This document shows, piece after piece, positions 30,702 through 40,619 of a stretch of 64,000 bases of DNA. The number at the start of each line of letters is the position of its first letter. Positions within the stretch are counted from its first letter, which is position 1. Made by a program: the position numbers and the translations under genes. The notes beneath the pieces were generated by a model. That model was not told the DNA's origin. It saw nothing but the letters and a program-made list of their open reading frames with translations, and did not search any database. The stretch is from Hygrophila difformis (Eukaryota; Streptophyta; Magnoliopsida; Lamiales; Acanthaceae), in NCBI GenBank assembly GCA_030278955.1, contig JAOANR010000009.1, forward strand, positions 34,573,504-34,637,503, read 5' to 3'.

Positions 30702-31945
30702 TTTCCTTTCCTGCCATCTCCAAAGATGACATAGCCTCCTTCGATTTCATGATAGTTGGTCAGCAGTTCTCTATTCCCGGTCATATGCCTCGAACAACCA
30801 CTGTCAAAGTACCAGCTTGTCTTCATTCCATTCTTAGAGATGGATTGAAATGCCATGTTGCACAAGAGATTGCACTTGATCCTCCATTCTTTCCTGGAAA
30901 TCTTCTTTTTGATGTCTTCACTGGGCCAAATCATTGGTCTTCCAGAGACCGCATCCCTTGCAAGCAAACGACAAGATTCAGTCTTGTGACCGAGGGTCTT
31001 GCAGTATTCACATTCAAGTGGTACATCAGCTGGAGTTCTTCTCTTGACATTCTTGCTCTTAGCCTTCTTCTCAGATTTGGTGGAATCATCAGAACTACCT
31101 TTCTGAGAGTCAGATCCACTGCTTCCTTCTTTGACAAACACCCTTTGAGTGGAGGTGCTGCACTCTTTGACATAACCAATTCCCCTCCTGTCACCATGAG
31201 CTTTAGAAGCGGAAAGGATTTCCTCAAGCACATCTTTTCCCTTGTTCAGCCTGCTAGCTAGGTCTTCAAATTTGGTGACTTTTGAGGTAAGTTCTTCGAC
31301 CTGAGCAGACAGCTTGGCAACTGAGGTTTCAAGATCTCCTTTGCCATCACTGAGGGCTGTGACTTGATCAATGAGGGCACCATTGACCACTTTTAGTTCA
31401 GCATGTTGCTCAGTTAGGTTGATCACTTGATGTTGAAAGTTCTCTCTCTGAGTGGTAAGATCAGAGACTTGGCTGGTTAATTCTCTATTTGTTGTCATAC
31501 ATTCATCAAGTTCAACTGATAGCTCATCTACCCTGACACAGTATTCCATGTTGGCAGGTTGCAGGCGAGCAGCTAGGTACTCGAGTTCATCTCTTCGGTT
31601 TTCAGCTTCTCTGAGTTCTCTCCACTGCTCAAAATGTGCATCCTTGTATTTGTTGAGCTCTTGAAGAACTCTCGTCTCCTCACCTTGGAGGTAGTATTTG
31701 GCTATCAGTTCATCAAGCTCATTGTTGAGATGTGCAACCTCTTGTCTGTTTATCACTAGCTCAAGTAGAGCACCCTCCAATTCATCCTGTGTTTGTTCCA
31801 GTCTGATGTTGCATTCATCATACATGTTGCTAAGAACCTCGACCCTATGACTGTCATCCCTGTAAGAGGTAGAAGTAGCATCATTAGTAGAAACAATATT
31901 GACATTGGAAGAGGAATTACCATCATCAGGATTTGACTCAGACAC
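30698..31945 (-). CDS. Element C gag/protease segment with coiled coil
   Basis: 415 codons. Residues about 30-240 are a long heptad-repeat coiled coil (Leu/Glu/Gln-rich). A second zinc-knuckle-like CEYCKTLGHKTESC lies near residue 315. The copia protease signature WYFDSGCSRHMTG has its catalytic Asp near residue 381. It is in the same frame as the gag segments upstream, from which it is separated by a stop at about 32039. A long coiled coil between gag and protease is common in SIRE-type elements. Confidence 0.85.
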   Translation of the reverse strand: MSESNPDDGNSSSNVNIVSTNDATSTSYRDDSHRVEVLSNMYDECNIRLEQTQDELEGALLELVINRQEVAHLNNELDELIAKYYLQGEETRVLQELNKYKDAHFEQWRELREAENRRDELEYLAARLQPANMEYCVRVDELSVELDECMTTNRELTSQVSDLTTQRENFQHQVINLTEQHAELKVVNGALIDQVTALSDGKGDLETSVAKLSAQVEELTSKVTKFEDLASRLNKGKDVLEEILSASKAHGDRRGIGYVKECSTSTQRVFVKEGSSGSDSQKGSSDDSTKSEKKAKSKNVKRRTPADVPLECEYCKTLGHKTESCRLLARDAVSGRPMIWPSEDIKKKISRKEWRIKCNLLCNMAFQSISKNGMKTSWYFDSGCSRHMTGNRELLTNYHEIEGGYVIFGDGRKGK

Positions 31946-32038
31946 AGATTCTTCATCCCAGGGACAGACAAGAGCAACTCCTGCTTCATCTCCACTATCA
32001 TTTGATCCGGACTTTTCATTATCACTAAAGGTGACACA

Positions 32039-32815
32039 TTATGATTTCTTCTTCTCTGAGGGCTTATGTTTGAGATTGGCACAGTCTGCCTGGAAATGAC
32101 CAAACCCTTTGCATTCAAAGCATTGAGTTCCCTTGGAATCTGAGAACTCCTTGGAGGTTCTCTTTGGAAGTTTTTCAGACTTCCTATTCTCTGGCCTCTT
32201 ACTGGAAGACCCTTCACTCCTCTTGTGATCAAATAGTTTGGATTTCTTGTTCCTGAGAATACGAGCAACTCGTTTTGACAGCAGAACAAGTTCTTCCTCA
32301 TCCTCATCCACAGAGCTGGAGTCTTCTGTAGGGTGTTCGATCTGAGGTTTGGACTCGGCTTTGAAGGCAACTGATTTTCCAGTGAATTTTTTGCAATGAT
32401 TCATCTCCCAGGATTGTAGTATGCCCATTAATTCATCAACACCCATGGAGCCATAGTTGTCTTGTAACTCGAGGGCAGCAATTTTGGCATTAAACCGCTC
32501 AGGAAATGTACCTACAATTTTAATTACTATCTTTTGAGGGGAGTAGGTCTTACCAAGCTGTTGGGCCTGGTTAGTTAGTGTAAGAACCCTACTAAAAAAG
32601 TTATTCACAGACTCATTCTCATCCATGGAAAGTTTATGAAATTGTGCATCAAGAGAGATGAGTTTAGAGGGTCTTACAGATGCGGACCCCTCATGAGAGT
32701 TAACCAAGATCTGCCAGGCTTCATAGGCAGTGGTACAGTTGAAGATGAGAAAGTATTGATCATCAGTTACAGCGCTGAACAGAGCATGGAGATCCTTGGA
32801 GTTCATGTTTGACAA
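32039..32815 (-). CDS. gag: Element C gag, main segment
   Basis: 258 codons. A copia gag (UBN2-type) domain: A-L-F-S-A-V-T-D-D-Q-Y, A-Y-E-A-W-Q-I-L, F-F-S-R-V-L-T-L-T-N-Q. Then a charged linker and a CCHC knuckle CFECKGFGHFQADC near residues 235-250. Same frame as 32834-33022, separated by one TAG. Confidence 0.85.
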   Translation of the reverse strand: MSNMNSKDLHALFSAVTDDQYFLIFNCTTAYEAWQILVNSHEGSASVRPSKLISLDAQFHKLSMDENESVNNFFSRVLTLTNQAQQLGKTYSPQKIVIKIVGTFPERFNAKIAALELQDNYGSMGVDELMGILQSWEMNHCKKFTGKSVAFKAESKPQIEHPTEDSSSVDEDEEELVLLSKRVARILRNKKSKLFDHKRSEGSSSKRPENRKSEKLPKRTSKEFSDSKGTQCFECKGFGHFQADCANLKHKPSEKKKS

Positions 32816-32833
32816 GTTCTTCTCCTTGACAGT

Positions 32834-33022
32834 CTACTCATTTATGTCCTTTGGCTTGGTGACTCCTTCTATAGTAACAAAGGGAGCTTCATATTTGACA
32901 AGAACGGCATTCCAAGCAAAATCATCAATGGACAGTAGGAAAGAACGCATCTTGTTCTTCCAAAAGGCAAAGTTTGTCCCATCCAACGTAGGAGGTTGAG
33001 TATAGTTCCACTTCTGACTCAT
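32834..33022 (-). pseudogene. Element C gag N-terminus with premature stop
   Basis: 62 codons from ATG at 33022, 47 bases inside the primer-binding site. The P-P-T-L-D-G-T-N-F-A-F-W-K-N-K-M-R-S-F-L block is the standard start of copia gag. TAG at 32831-32833 sits where related proteins have Trp in an E-W-T motif, consistent with TGG>TAG. Confidence 0.85.
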
Positions 33023-33053
33023 TATGCTAGCTGGATCTCTCTAAACAGGGTGT

Positions 33054-33066
33054 GACTCTGATACCA
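33054..33066 (-). other. Primer-binding site of element C
   Basis: TGGTATCAGAGTC on the minus strand, two bases from the 5' LTR end at 33069; complementary to the initiator tRNA-Met 3' end. Confidence 0.85.
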
Positions 33067-33068
33067 CT

Positions 33069-33328
33069 TGTTAGGTTCACTCCAAACAGCAGGCACTCTT
33101 TATGCAGTGTTCACAGAACCAAGTTCAGACTAACACAGTGAACACATAAATTAACCAACACAGATGGTAACTAAGTAAACAAGCACAGCAGAATAAACAT
33201 GCAGATAAGCAAGCATAAAGAGATAATGACGGCCTTCGGCCTACATCTGGGGGATACCAATCCAGGAGGATATTTTACTACGTGTTTCAATCATGGTACA
33301 CTACCACACACATAAGCAAAATATCTAA
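33069..33328 (-). repeat. 5' LTR of element C, first part
   Basis: Matches 23587-23860 of the other LTR, with a deletion near 33228. It ends at the TCTAA target copy (33324-33328) of element D. The rest of the LTR resumes at 62972. Confidence 0.93.
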
Positions 33329-33660
33329 TGATAATGGCCAAAATTGTCCATTATTTCCAATCCATTTCCGTGTCTAAGACGGACATTTTGATCGTGATTC
33401 CATCTTATTTCAATAAGAAAGCAGTTGAATTTGACAGATTAATGCGAGTTTGTAAAAACATCGAGCCGGTAATAAAAAGACACAAAACATACAATTTTAA
33501 TTGTATTTGTGTTAGAAAAATCCAAAAACATGAAAAAATGAAAAAGAAAAGAAAAAGGAATGAAAAGATGGGCAAAAGAATAAAAGAGCCCACAAAAATC
33601 CAAAAAGATGGGAAAAAGATTGAAAATCCCACAACTGAAATTTGGCTAAGTGTTGAAGCA

Positions 33661-34036
33661 CAATTCGAATTGTGCAATTCGAATTAATTCGAATTGCACA
33701 ACAATTCGAATTGCTAAAGAGAACAAAGAAATGGTTAAGTGTTGGAAGGGATGAAGAAGCCAAGTTCGAATTGTTCAAGTTCGAATTAATTCGAATTAGG
33801 GAATGAAGAGAGAAGAAGCCCAAAGGCAAGAAGAAGATGCAATTCGAATTAATTCGAATTGGCACAAACAATTCGAATTGCCAACAAGTGCAAGGAAGCC
33901 AAGCAGAAATCCTCATCCAATTCGAGAAAAGACCAATTCAAATTATCCTAACAATTCGAATTGATAACTGAAGGCCAAAATCCCAGCTCAAGGAAGAGAT
34001 CTCACAATTCGAATTGGTTGAGATAATTCGAACTTC
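33661..34036. repeat. AATTCGAATT array, upstream cluster, D 5' LTR
   Basis: Repeated CAATTCGAATT and the 20-base palindrome AATTCGAATTAATTCGAATT, with isolated half-sites, spaced irregularly. It is in U3, ending about 70 bases before the TATA box. The same cluster in the 3' LTR (58421-58820) has two extra units. Confidence 0.88.
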
Positions 34037-34106
34037 ACTCAAAATTCATCCAAATGAAGCTGTGGAGCATGGACGCAACACTGGTGGGCCTAGGGTTTTG
34101 AAGTTG

Positions 34107-34116
34107 TCTATAAATG
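34107..34116 (+). promoter_or_regulatory. TATA box of the element D 5' LTR
   Basis: TCTATAAATG, followed about 30 bases on by ACCTTCCACAACAG as a possible start region. In the 3' LTR the same site at about 58892-58900 reads TCTATAAAAG. Confidence 0.65.
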
Positions 34117-34984
34117 CAGACCTTCCACAACAGAATCAAGAGATCAAGAATTTTGGCCAAAAAGCAGCTTGGGACAAAAAGAACAGCAGGAGGTTCCACA
34201 CCCCTTAAGGGTTAGGTAGGTAGTTTAGTTTAGTTTAGTTTATTTTTCTTGCAAGTAGTGTAATCTTTACATGCTTTGATCTTAGTTTAGTGTAGAAGCA
34301 GTTTGTGTAACCCTTAGAGTAGCAATTTTCCATATTTTTACATGCTTTCTAGTTAGAATAAACCCTACCTTCAAGCTAATGATTGTTTTGGGTTCTTTAT
34401 TTTGCTTTCAAAGTGTCAATACAAGGAAAATTTCCAGAAATGGTTTTATTCATGTGTTTTGGCACTCTTTAATGCTTTCTCTAGAAATAAATGCTTAGTA
34501 TGTTTGTTTGTTTCAACTAGGTTACATTTATTATGTCCTAGTTGACATTCAAACTTAATAAATGCATGTTTGGTGGGTTTTTGGCTTGATTTAGTGCCTT
34601 AGAGCTTCAAATAAGTGTTCTTGGGTTTTAGATGTTTTTAAGGTTTGTTAAAATTTATATTTAGGTTTTATTCTTCCTGCCCTAATCTTATTTCATGCTA
34701 CCTTAGATAACTTGAGTGTTCTTAGTTTATTCATGCAGTTCTTAGATAACTAGATGTTTTAGGCTCTTTGATCTTTGATCCTTTGTTTGTAGAAATAGGG
34801 TTTGAATCTGGCCAATACCCACTGGACATGTGTTTGTTTATTTCTTGAAAATCTCACTAGGGTGGCTGTGAAATGACATTGATGTGAGATGAGGGATTTA
34901 GTAAATCTAAACCCATCATTACAGTACAGTGTTCACCTAACCCATACTTGTGAAAACAAAAATTGTTGTTGTCTGAAAATATGT

Positions 34985-35447
34985 AATTCGAATTGAGGCA
35001 ATTCGAATTATCTCGAATTGCCTAAGAAATTCGAATTGCACACCCAAAAATTATTCTCTCCATGTGGTTTTCAACCAATTCGAATTATCCAATTCGAATT
35101 AATTCGAATTGCTCAACAATTCGAATTGGCTTGAAAACCACATTGTATCCATTGTCATCCCTTCATGCCTTAGTTTATTTTCCATCTCTTACCAATTCGA
35201 ATTGTCCAATTCGAATTAATTCGAATTGCTGGACAATTCGAATTCACCTTCCCCTTGAGGTATATGCCTTAGTCAATTTTGAGCAAGGAAAGGACTTCAT
35301 CAATTCGAGTTGTCCAATTCGAATTAATTCGAATTGCTCAACAATTCGAATTAGATGATATCTCATTCCTTTGCAAGGAATAATTGGGTAAGATCATACT
35401 TCATTCTTCATGCATTCTCAATCCGAATTACCCCAGTAATTCGAATT
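34985..35447. repeat. AATTCGAATT array, downstream cluster, D 5' LTR
   Basis: Second cluster with the same palindromes (35070-35130, 35195-35245, 35301-35353 are the densest), downstream of the predicted start. Repeated in the 3' LTR at about 59769-60232. Confidence 0.88.
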
Positions 35448-37869
35448 GAACTATCCTTTTATTTTGAAAATTCCAAAAATATTTTTTTTTCATGATTTGT
35501 GTAAGTTGCATGGGTGTATTGGGCCTCGGCCCAGTTCATCCGATTTCTATCCATTACACATTTCAACCCACTAGTGTCTACTTATTGTGTGCTTAACACC
35601 CACACAATACCAAAAATATTTTCTTATTTTTTTTTTGTTTTTTGTTTTCTCTTTCATTGTGTGTATGAACGGATAATGAGAAACACCACAGATTAATGTT
35701 GGTGAAAGGTCCCTTCACAGGGATATCGACTAACCCGTCTTCTGTGTGTCAATCATCATCTGTTATTTTGCATGATCTGGTTAGTGGTTGGTGGAAGCTT
35801 CGGCGAGCGTTCTCTTCACTAAGAGTTTCGATTAGTCACTCAGCCAATTCCTAATCAGATACAGTTTTAATTTTCTTTATCTTAATTTCTCAACCTGAAT
35901 TCAAGTTGCAATGGTATCAACTGATGTCGACCAACATCAGTTGAGAAATATTACAGCAAGAAATATGTGGGTTATTTTTCTTCCAATCACAGACAAAAGA
36001 AAACTAAATGACGGCGGTCACCGTTGTTTGAAATTCTTTCTGTCTACAATCATTCATCTGGGATAATTGGGAACCAGACAGCAGATGTTTGCAGTTCGGA
36101 AAACCCCAATTATCTCTGGCATTCCTTTTAGCCGATTTCTTCTCATCTCAGGCTAATCCACCTTTGTGTATCGCATTCTGTCTAACCCCACCATATATTT
36201 TGGGGTGTTTTATTTTCCTTTTCATATACTTGTATGCATGATACTATTATGTAGATGTTCTGGTCTTATTGCTATTTTGGGGATCCTTCCCCTTGGACAT
36301 AGAAGTCTTGATTTAAATCAGATGCTGCATAATAAACTTCCAACAAAAATTCCTTTGTAAATTCCGGATCTGAGTAAGGGATAAATTCAACAGTTATGAC
36401 TAATTCATCTTCCACTGGGGGTTGATTTTGAGAGCTTAGAAGCAGAGTCAGCGATTAGGTCTCATCTAGACTGAAAGGATCTGTGTTTTAATTGAGAGTC
36501 TAGTACCTGTCTAGGGAATGATTTTCAAATATTCATTTGCTTCTCAAAATTGCTGTGTGTTGGAAATCTGATATTAGATATTGCATTAAGTCAATATCCA
36601 CTTGGGTGTAGATGAGATGTGATAAATAATACTAGAAGAACAACATATAGGCCTTGGTGAATTTCTAAGGTAAGGTCGAGTATTCCTTCGACTACTATCT
36701 TCTTCTGCCAAAGTCTAGAATTGAGTCTTGAGTGAGTACATCCCGAATAGGTTCATTTATGGATCTGTTTCATTTAGTTTGTATCTCATAACCACCCAAA
36801 TGTTGTAAGCCCTGTGGCTTATTGATATCTCGGGGGTTCTTGATCTGCATCTGGTCACCAAGACCAGGGGCTCTTTTATACTAACGGAAAGAGACGTTTT
36901 TAAGGATTCCGAGTGATAGATTTAAATGCTTTCTTTACAGCTTTCTTTACTGCTTTCCTTTTAAATGCTTTCATAGAGGTCACTCGGAAGAATTAGGGGC
37001 TGTCCATCTGTTAAAAGGTTTGAGAGTTATGGAATGGTTTGGGGCTTGATTTGAAACTTTGGGTGTGACATGGGGGAATAATAGGAGTACTTGGCACATC
37101 AACTAATGATGTGTCAGGTGTTGCTTATCCACCACAGACATGTAATGTAACTTCACAATGCCTGTGGAGGGAGTTATAAGTCTGTGGTATCTTAGAAATT
37201 GTTGTCTTAAGAGCATGTAAATTCTCATCATAAGTACCTGTCTGTTAAAGGGAACATGGTGCAGAAAGCATGAGAGTTAGCTAACTAGAGGATTACCTCA
37301 AACTAAGATCTGTGTATTAAATATGGAAGTTTAATTGTGTTCCATCTGAATCTTGTCCAATCTTTATTATTTCCTCCCTGTCCCTTCTGTCATATTTAAA
37401 CTTCCTTTCTAGATAGTGTAGCATAATTTTATATTGCTTTCGTAGTATAGATTTAATTGCTTTCTCCGATCTAGTTTACCATGCTTTGTAGAATAATTTT
37501 TACTGCTTTCATGATCTGGTTTAAATTATGTCAAGTAGTTGTTAGAAACCCTTGCAAAACTTGAAACGAGTAACCGAATGGAAAATCTTAGTAAACGACG
37601 TGGGCCCTGCTTCCATCGCACATCCTCCAGTGAACGATCCGGTACTTACTATAAATTACTGCAATTTTTGACTCCGTGCGCTTTCGGGAGCACAGTTTCT
37701 TGACACGAGTAAATAAAAACAACATTTTGGGAAAATACTCATACAGTGGGAAGATGTTCAAGAATTTCATGACAGGTATCCTCTTGACATGAAATTAAGA
37801 GAAGCATCATGGTGCAGATACCAAGGACTTTCAGGGTGACAGACTGAAGGTCCATCCCGGTTGCACCGT

Positions 37870-37930
37870 GATATTTGTCAAAAGTTTCATGGCGGGAAGG
37901 ACCACAGCGCCGTTTGAACCCCACATGAGT
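37870..37930 (+). other. Older LTR-end and leader copy within the D LTR
   Basis: GTCAAAAGTTTCATGG at 37877-37892 is an LTR-end copy, followed by GACCACAGCGCCGTTTGAAC, similar to the leader after the true primer-binding site (GATGCAGCGCCGTTTACT). The same segment is in the solo LTR at 490-545 and in the D 3' LTR at about 62657-62700. Confidence 0.65.
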
Positions 37931-38056
37931 AATAAAAAGGGAAATCTTAATATATCCTTAAACCCCTTCCCTGAATCATAACTCTTTTCATTTAATAAAT
38001 CCACTCCTGATATTTCAGAAAATTACTCGTGTTAATGAAACTCGTCAAAGGTTTCA

Positions 38057-38074
38057 TGGCGCCGTTGCCGGGGA
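38057..38074 (+). other. Perfect primer-binding site inside the D LTR
   Basis: TGGCGCCGTTGCCGGGGA directly after GGTTTCA, 134 bases before the real LTR end. It is preceded by the same 130 bases that precede the true end of the solo LTR at 352. A copy lies in the 3' LTR at 62838-62855. Confidence 0.9.
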
Positions 38075-38190
38075 AATGCAGACAGTTGTAATAAATAATA
38101 CTTTATTAAGTATTGAACAACGGTGTCTGGTAAGATTGAATTATTTACCCCGGCTGCACCATGAAGCTGGAAACGGGTGCAAAAGTTTCA

Positions 38191-38208
38191 TGGCGCCGTT
38201 GCCGGGGA
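38191..38208 (+). other. Primer-binding site of element D
   Basis: TGGCGCCGTTGCCGGGGA immediately after the 5' LTR, complementary to the 3' end of tRNA-Asp, the primer of Athila-type elements. Confidence 0.9.
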
Positions 38209-38337
38209 GGATGCAGCGCCGTTTACTAGGAGAATTACATTCCTGATTTACTCATAGATAGTTCTTGTATATATTCTTGAACCGTTACTAACCTGGGGGT
38301 TGTACAGGTACTGTCAAAAGCTTGATACCAACTGCTT

Positions 38338-40619
38338 ATGCAACGGAGAAGGAGTACATTACCGGAGCTACCGTTCGATCTAGAAATAGAAAGGACCGCT
38401 CGCCAACTGAGGGCAGAAGCCAGAAGACGGAAAGAGCAGGAGCGTCGGATCCGCACTTCACCTGAAACATCGAGCAGCGATCTATCAAATATGGCAGAAA
38501 ACCAAAACATTCCCCCGATCTTACCCATAGACCAACCACCAAATAACCCTGGTAATGGAGCTGACGGAGGAGTGGTGGAGCATCCTAATCGTGCCAATGA
38601 AGAGGAGAATCTACCAAATCCTAATCAGCAGCAATACCAGCAATTCCACCAACAACCACCACCACCCATAAACCAATTTCACCAAAACCAAAACATACCA
38701 AACCAACAATAGCAAAACCAAGCTTTCAATCCAGATCAGTTTCAGAACAACCCACAAGATCCACATAACTTCCAGCAATTTCCCAATTACCACCAACAGT
38801 ACCAGAACCAAGCTGAACAAGGAAATCAACAACAGCAACAAGCAGCAGCAGACTTCATGCAACCAATTGTAGAGCCCTATCTGGATGGACCTGGGAGAGC
38901 ACATTTTCCTGCACGCAATTTCGAGCTCAAACCGGCACTCATTAATTTGGTGCAAAACAATCAGTTCTGCGGTGCAAATCATGAGGACCCTCATGATCAT
39001 CTCCAGACCTTCCTGGAGCTCTGCGACACGATCAAAAATCAGGGAGTCTCTCCTGATGCTATAAGGCTAATGTTGTTTCCATTTTCTTTATATAGTGGTG
39101 CCAGGGACTGGTATAAGTCATTGCCTATCAATCTGAGGAGCACTTGGGCAGACTTGGTGAGGAGCTTTTTGCTGAAGTATTTTCCAGAATCAAAGATTGA
39201 GGAAGGACGAACTAAGATTGGAGATTTTAAAATGAAGTCAGACGAGTCATTATATGATGCGAAGGAAAGATTCTTGGGCCTCATCAGGCGATGCCCCCAA
39301 CATGGGTACGCACCATGGGAGCAATTGAGGAAATTCTACGGAGGACTCACCCATCCATGGAGAACAATGTTAGACGCGGCTGGCGGACGACATTTGCTCC
39401 ACTTGCCTATGGACCAAGCTTGGGAGAAGATTGAGACAATGTCTGTCAACAGATCCATCCTAAACACAGACAATAGGAAGGAGGATCCTCCTAGAAACGT
39501 CTTTGCTGTAAGTGAAGGGAAAACAGATTTTGAAAAATTGCAAGAACAGGTAGCTGCGATACAGCTGAGTCAGGATAAGGGGAAAGGAACGGACGCTTCC
39601 CAGGCAGGAACCTCATCAGACCAAGTTCAAACACAGCAATCGGCAGTTGTCTGTGGACTGTGTCAGGGACCTCACCCAACTGACACATGCCAACAGATAG
39701 CTACCGAAAGTTGTAATTATGCCGGGAACTACCAAAATCGCCATTCCAACCTCTCTTATTCCAACAACAATGCACTTAACGCGCATTTGTTGCAGCCAAA
39801 CCAGCCCAACCAGTTCCAAAACCCATAGCAAAACTTCAGACCTCAGAACCAAGGATTCGTCCAGCAAAGAGTGCAGAACTTTCAAAATCAGAATCAGAAT
39901 TTCCAACCTCAAATCCAACAGAGGCCTAATCAGAATCAAGGCCAGAATTTCCAGAATTTCCAATCCTTACCTAATCAGAATCAGCAATATAACCAAAGGC
40001 CACCATCTCGTTTGGAGAACTTGATGACTGAGTTTATAGCCAACTAGAAGGATATAAATCAACAACTGCAGTCATCAATCAAGAATGTGGAGACGCAAGT
40101 CACCCAATTGGCCAAGGAACTACAGAACAGGGGGAAAGGAACACTTCCAAGCAGTACTGAAGCTAACCCGCAGTGTAAAGCAATCACATTGCGGGGAGGC
40201 AAGACCCTAAAAGGAATTGTTGGACATGGAAAAGAGACGGCCGAGGAGGAAAAGGATCTAGTGGAGGGTGAAAAAGAAAGTGAAAGGATCGAAGGAGGAG
40301 ATGGTATTGGACTGGTCGAGGACAAATCAGAAACAGCTATTCCGCAGGCTGAAGCTGCAAAGGGAGCTGAAAAGGGTAGGGTTGAAGGTACAACTTCCTT
40401 CTCTTTACCACCAAAAACAAACAATAATAAGTACATGCCAAGGGTGCCATACCCGGCACGTCTTAAAAATAAGGAACAGGATGAAAAATTTAAAAAGTTT
40501 TTAGAAAGACTGAAAGCTGTCGAGATCACTATTCCATTGGTCGAAATGATTTCAGAAATGCCCGTCTATGCTAAATTTCTTAAAGAAATGATTTCAGGGA
40601 AGAGAAAAGTTGAGCAGGA
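38338..40619 (+). pseudogene. gag: Element D gag, three in-frame TAG codons
   Basis: One frame runs from ATG 38338 to the E insertion, broken by TAG at 38710-38712, 39826-39828 and 40045-40047. The N-terminal part is Asn/Gln/Pro-rich. The Athila gag domain lies in 38857-39480: G-P-G-R-A-H-F-P-A-R-N-F-E-L-K-P, D-P-H-D-H-L-Q-T-F-L-E-L-C, P-F-S-L-Y-S-G-A-R-D-W-Y, F-L-L-K-Y-F-P-E-S-K. A C-G-L-C...H-P-T-D-T-C zinc motif is near 39650-39690. The frame after the last stop has K/E-rich sequence and a P-Y-P-A-R-L block typical before protease. The element cannot make one gag-pol protein without read-through. Confidence 0.88.

Larger units (their letters stand above)
33329..38190 (+). repeat. 5' LTR of element D
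   Basis: 4862 bases with two AATTCGAATT motif arrays flanking a TATA box, and a long non-coding remainder with frequent TGCTTTC heptamers. Near its 3' end are two internal copies of the LTR terminus (37889 and 38056), the second followed by a perfect primer-binding site. Confidence 0.95.

Noticed and set aside
23587..33328. Element C as a tandem of two separate copia insertions
   Set aside because: Both LTRs, one coding region and one matching GAAAC target pair fit a single element; the second LTR is simply split by D.
33661..34036. Regular inverted repeats resembling a CRISPR array
   Set aside because: Spacers are unequal, repeats are palindromic and vary, no cas genes exist, and the array lies in a plant LTR.
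33661..34036. AATTCGAATT arrays as heat-shock elements
   Set aside because: TTC and GAA are adjacent (TTCGAA); heat-shock elements need alternating GAA/TTC blocks with two-base gaps.
38700..38720. TAG followed by CAAAAC as a programmed leaky stop between gag parts
   Set aside because: The context differs from the CARYYA read-through signal and lies in a Gln/Asn-rich CAA/CAG tract, where a C-to-T change explains it more simply; kept only as an alternative.
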